Source: Hyphomicrobiales bacterium (GTDB lineage: Bacteria > Pseudomonadota > Alphaproteobacteria > Rhizobiales > Beijerinckiaceae). From it: a stretch of DNA of 8,001 nt. Positions 7,106 to 8,001 of this stretch are shown here, piece by piece (the first letter of the stretch is position 1; each line of letters opens with the position of its first letter). Under the pieces are notes generated by a model. That model had not been told where the DNA came from. It did not search any database and saw only the letters and a list, made by a program, of their open reading frames with translations. Where the stretch lies: NCBI GenBank assembly GCA_900299065.1, contig OMIJ01000003.1, positions 1 to 8,001 of the forward strand. Reading direction: 5' to 3'. Made by a program: the position numbers and the translations under genes.

Positions 7106-7492
7106 ATGTCGAATGAACGCAAGATACCATCTCCAGTGCCGCATCCTGAAACACAGGCCTATTGGGACGCTGCACAACAGGGCAAATTGCTGGTGCGCCA
7201 TTGTCGCGCTTGTGATGAAGCGCATCATTATCCGCGCGAGATCTGCCCGTTCTGCTGGAGCAATGAAACCGAATGGATTGAAGCCAAGGGTGAGGCAGAG
7301 ATTTATTCTTTCAGCACCATGCGTGTTGGTCCGGCACCCTATACTTTGGCCTATGTGACTTTGGCAGAAGGACCGAGCATGATGACAAATATTGTCGATT
7401 GTGATCCCAGTCAGCTCACTATTGGCCAGAAGGTCAAAGTTGTTTTTCGTCCCTGTGATGATGGCAAATTGGCGCCTATGTTTACACCATAA
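7106..7492 (+). CDS. DUF35 zinc-ribbon/OB-fold protein, probable subunit of the thiolase-like enzyme
   Basis: This 128-residue protein has the two-part DUF35 layout. An N-terminal helix (HPETQAYWDAAQQGKL) leads into a rubredoxin-like zinc ribbon with C33-x2-C36 and C47-x2-C50. An OB-fold follows from about residue 55 (GEAEIYSFSTMRV, YTLAYVTLAEGP, IGQKVKVVF). In known complexes DUF35 proteins dock on a thiolase-fold partner, where they help bind or position the CoA ester. The ATG follows the thiolase-like stop codon by one base, and an AAAGGG lies six bases before it inside the upstream gene. A longer in-frame start at 7034 would overlap the thiolase-like gene by 71 bases, has no family support, and is rejected. 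Close linkage suggests an obligate heteromer. The protein probably has no catalytic activity of its own. Confidence 0.92.
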   Translation: MSNERKIPSPVPHPETQAYWDAAQQGKLLVRHCRACDEAHHYPREICPFCWSNETEWIEAKGEAEIYSFSTMRVGPAPYTLAYVTLAEGPSMMTNIVDCDPSQLTIGQKVKVVFRPCDDGKLAPMFTP

Positions 7493-7510
7493 TGCATTCA
7501 AACAATTGAT

Positions 7511-7518
7511 GGGGAGGG
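7511..7518 (+). promoter_or_regulatory. Strong ribosome binding site before the substrate-binding protein gene
   Basis: GGGGAGGG lies four bases before the ATG at 7523, within a 30-base intergenic gap. It is the closest match to a consensus Shine-Dalgarno site in the window and may serve higher expression of the periplasmic protein. No hairpin terminator is visible in the gap, so the gene is probably read from the same transcript. Confidence 0.6.
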
Positions 7519-7522
7519 TAGC

Positions 7523-8001
7523 ATGAAGGTACATCCAATTATTCTCAGTCTTCCGATGATTGCTGGCCTGGTGCTGGCAGTTTCAGCGCAAGCACAGACA
7601 CCGCAGCGTGGTGGCCAATTGGAATTTGCAATTTCACAGGGCGAGCCAGCAACATTTGATTGTCATGCAGCCTCATCGGTGAATGTCATGTTCCGTGTGG
7701 CGCCGCATTATTCCACGCTATTGCGCATCGATCCGGCAAATTATCCAAATGTCATTGGTGATCTTGCGCAGAGCTGGACAGTGTCGCCAGATGGCAAGTT
7801 GTATACTTTCAAGCTGGCCGCAAATGCGAAGTTCCATGATGGTACAGCCCTCACATCTGAAGATGTCAAAGTAAGCCTGGATCGCATCCGCAATCCACCC
7901 CAGGGTGTGGTGTCGGTGCGTAAAGAATTGCTCGCTGATATTGCCGAAATCACAACGCCTGATGCCAACACGGTCATTGTGAGGCTTGCGAATGCCAATG
8001 C
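7523..8001 (+). CDS. ABC transporter substrate-binding protein, family 5 (DppA/OppA type), 3' truncated by window edge
   Basis: The frame is open from the ATG to the right edge, giving about 159 residues of a family that usually runs to 500-550. Residues 1-24 form a Sec signal peptide: a hydrophobic core (IILSLPMIAGLVLAV) and a cleavage site after AQA-24. No lipobox cysteine is seen at the cleavage site, so the protein should be soluble in the periplasm. The mature part shows the family 5 signature: an N-terminal RGGQLEFAI strand, LAQSWTVSPDGKLYTFKL near 90-110, and KFHDGTALTSEDVKVSLDRI. Such proteins bind peptides, but many linked to catabolic operons are thought to take organic acids. Here it probably captures the acid that the operon degrades, or a precursor. 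Permease and ATPase genes are expected beyond the window. Confidence 0.9.
   Translation, partial: MKVHPIILSLPMIAGLVLAVSAQAQTPQRGGQLEFAISQGEPATFDCHAASSVNVMFRVAPHYSTLLRIDPANYPNVIGDLAQSWTVSPDGKLYTFKLAANAKFHDGTALTSEDVKVSLDRIRNPPQGVVSVRKELLADIAEITTPDANTVIVRLANAN

Larger units (their letters stand above)
2..8001 (+). other. Probable single catabolic operon
   Basis: All eight genes lie on one strand. Gaps are 19, 17, 31, -4, -4, 1 and 30 bases, and no terminator-like hairpin followed by a T-run is visible between them. The promoter and operator are not in the window and are expected upstream of, or within, the truncated regulator gene. The order is regulator, oxygenase, CoA ligase, hydratase, dehydrogenase, thiolase-like protein, DUF35, transporter, which reads as one pathway for a CoA-activated, probably aromatic, acid. 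Confidence 0.75.

Overview
The window is a compact, entirely plus-strand catabolic operon from a Gram-negative bacterium. An alphaproteobacterium, perhaps of the Rhizobiales, is my best guess. The pointers are a GntR/FCD regulator followed by a phthalate-type Rieske oxygenase, a single-chain ADP-forming acyl-CoA synthetase, a family 5 periplasmic binding protein with a Sec signal peptide, and moderate G+C (one line counted at about 53%). This assignment is an inference from gene style only.

Layout: 1-355 is the C-terminal ligand-binding (FCD) end of a GntR regulator cut by the left edge. 375-1601 is a Rieske non-haem iron oxygenase alpha subunit. 1619-3739 is an NDP-forming acyl-CoA synthetase with fused alpha and beta parts. 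3771-4565 is an enoyl-CoA hydratase of the crotonase family. 4562-5944 is a 3-hydroxyacyl-CoA dehydrogenase the size of the dehydrogenase half of FadB. 5941-7104 is a thiolase-like protein with no nucleophilic cysteine. 7106-7492 is a DUF35 zinc-ribbon/OB-fold protein. 7523-8001 is the start of an ABC-transporter substrate-binding protein cut by the right edge. Gaps are 1 to 31 bases, and two junctions are 4-base stop/start overlaps (ATGA, GTGA). No intergenic stretch exceeds 31 bases, and I see no RNA gene, mobile element, CRISPR array or internal terminator.

Reading the genes together: the binding protein would deliver an organic acid. The synthetase would activate it to a CoA thioester at the cost of ATP. 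The hydratase and dehydrogenase would convert an alpha,beta-unsaturated acyl-CoA to the 3-oxoacyl-CoA. The thiolase-like/DUF35 pair would cut the carbon chain. The Rieske oxygenase would hydroxylate or demethylate an aromatic ring before or after side-chain shortening. No acyl-CoA dehydrogenase is present, which fits a substrate that is already unsaturated, such as a cinnamate-like acid, though that gene could lie outside the window. No oxygenase reductase or ferredoxin is visible either.

The most interesting part is the thiolase-like/DUF35 pair. Both canonical thiolase cysteines appear to be absent while the catalytic-type histidine remains. That chemistry resembles the thiolase-fold retro-aldolases more than ordinary thiolases, yet it sits behind a fully conserved 3-hydroxyacyl-CoA dehydrogenase.
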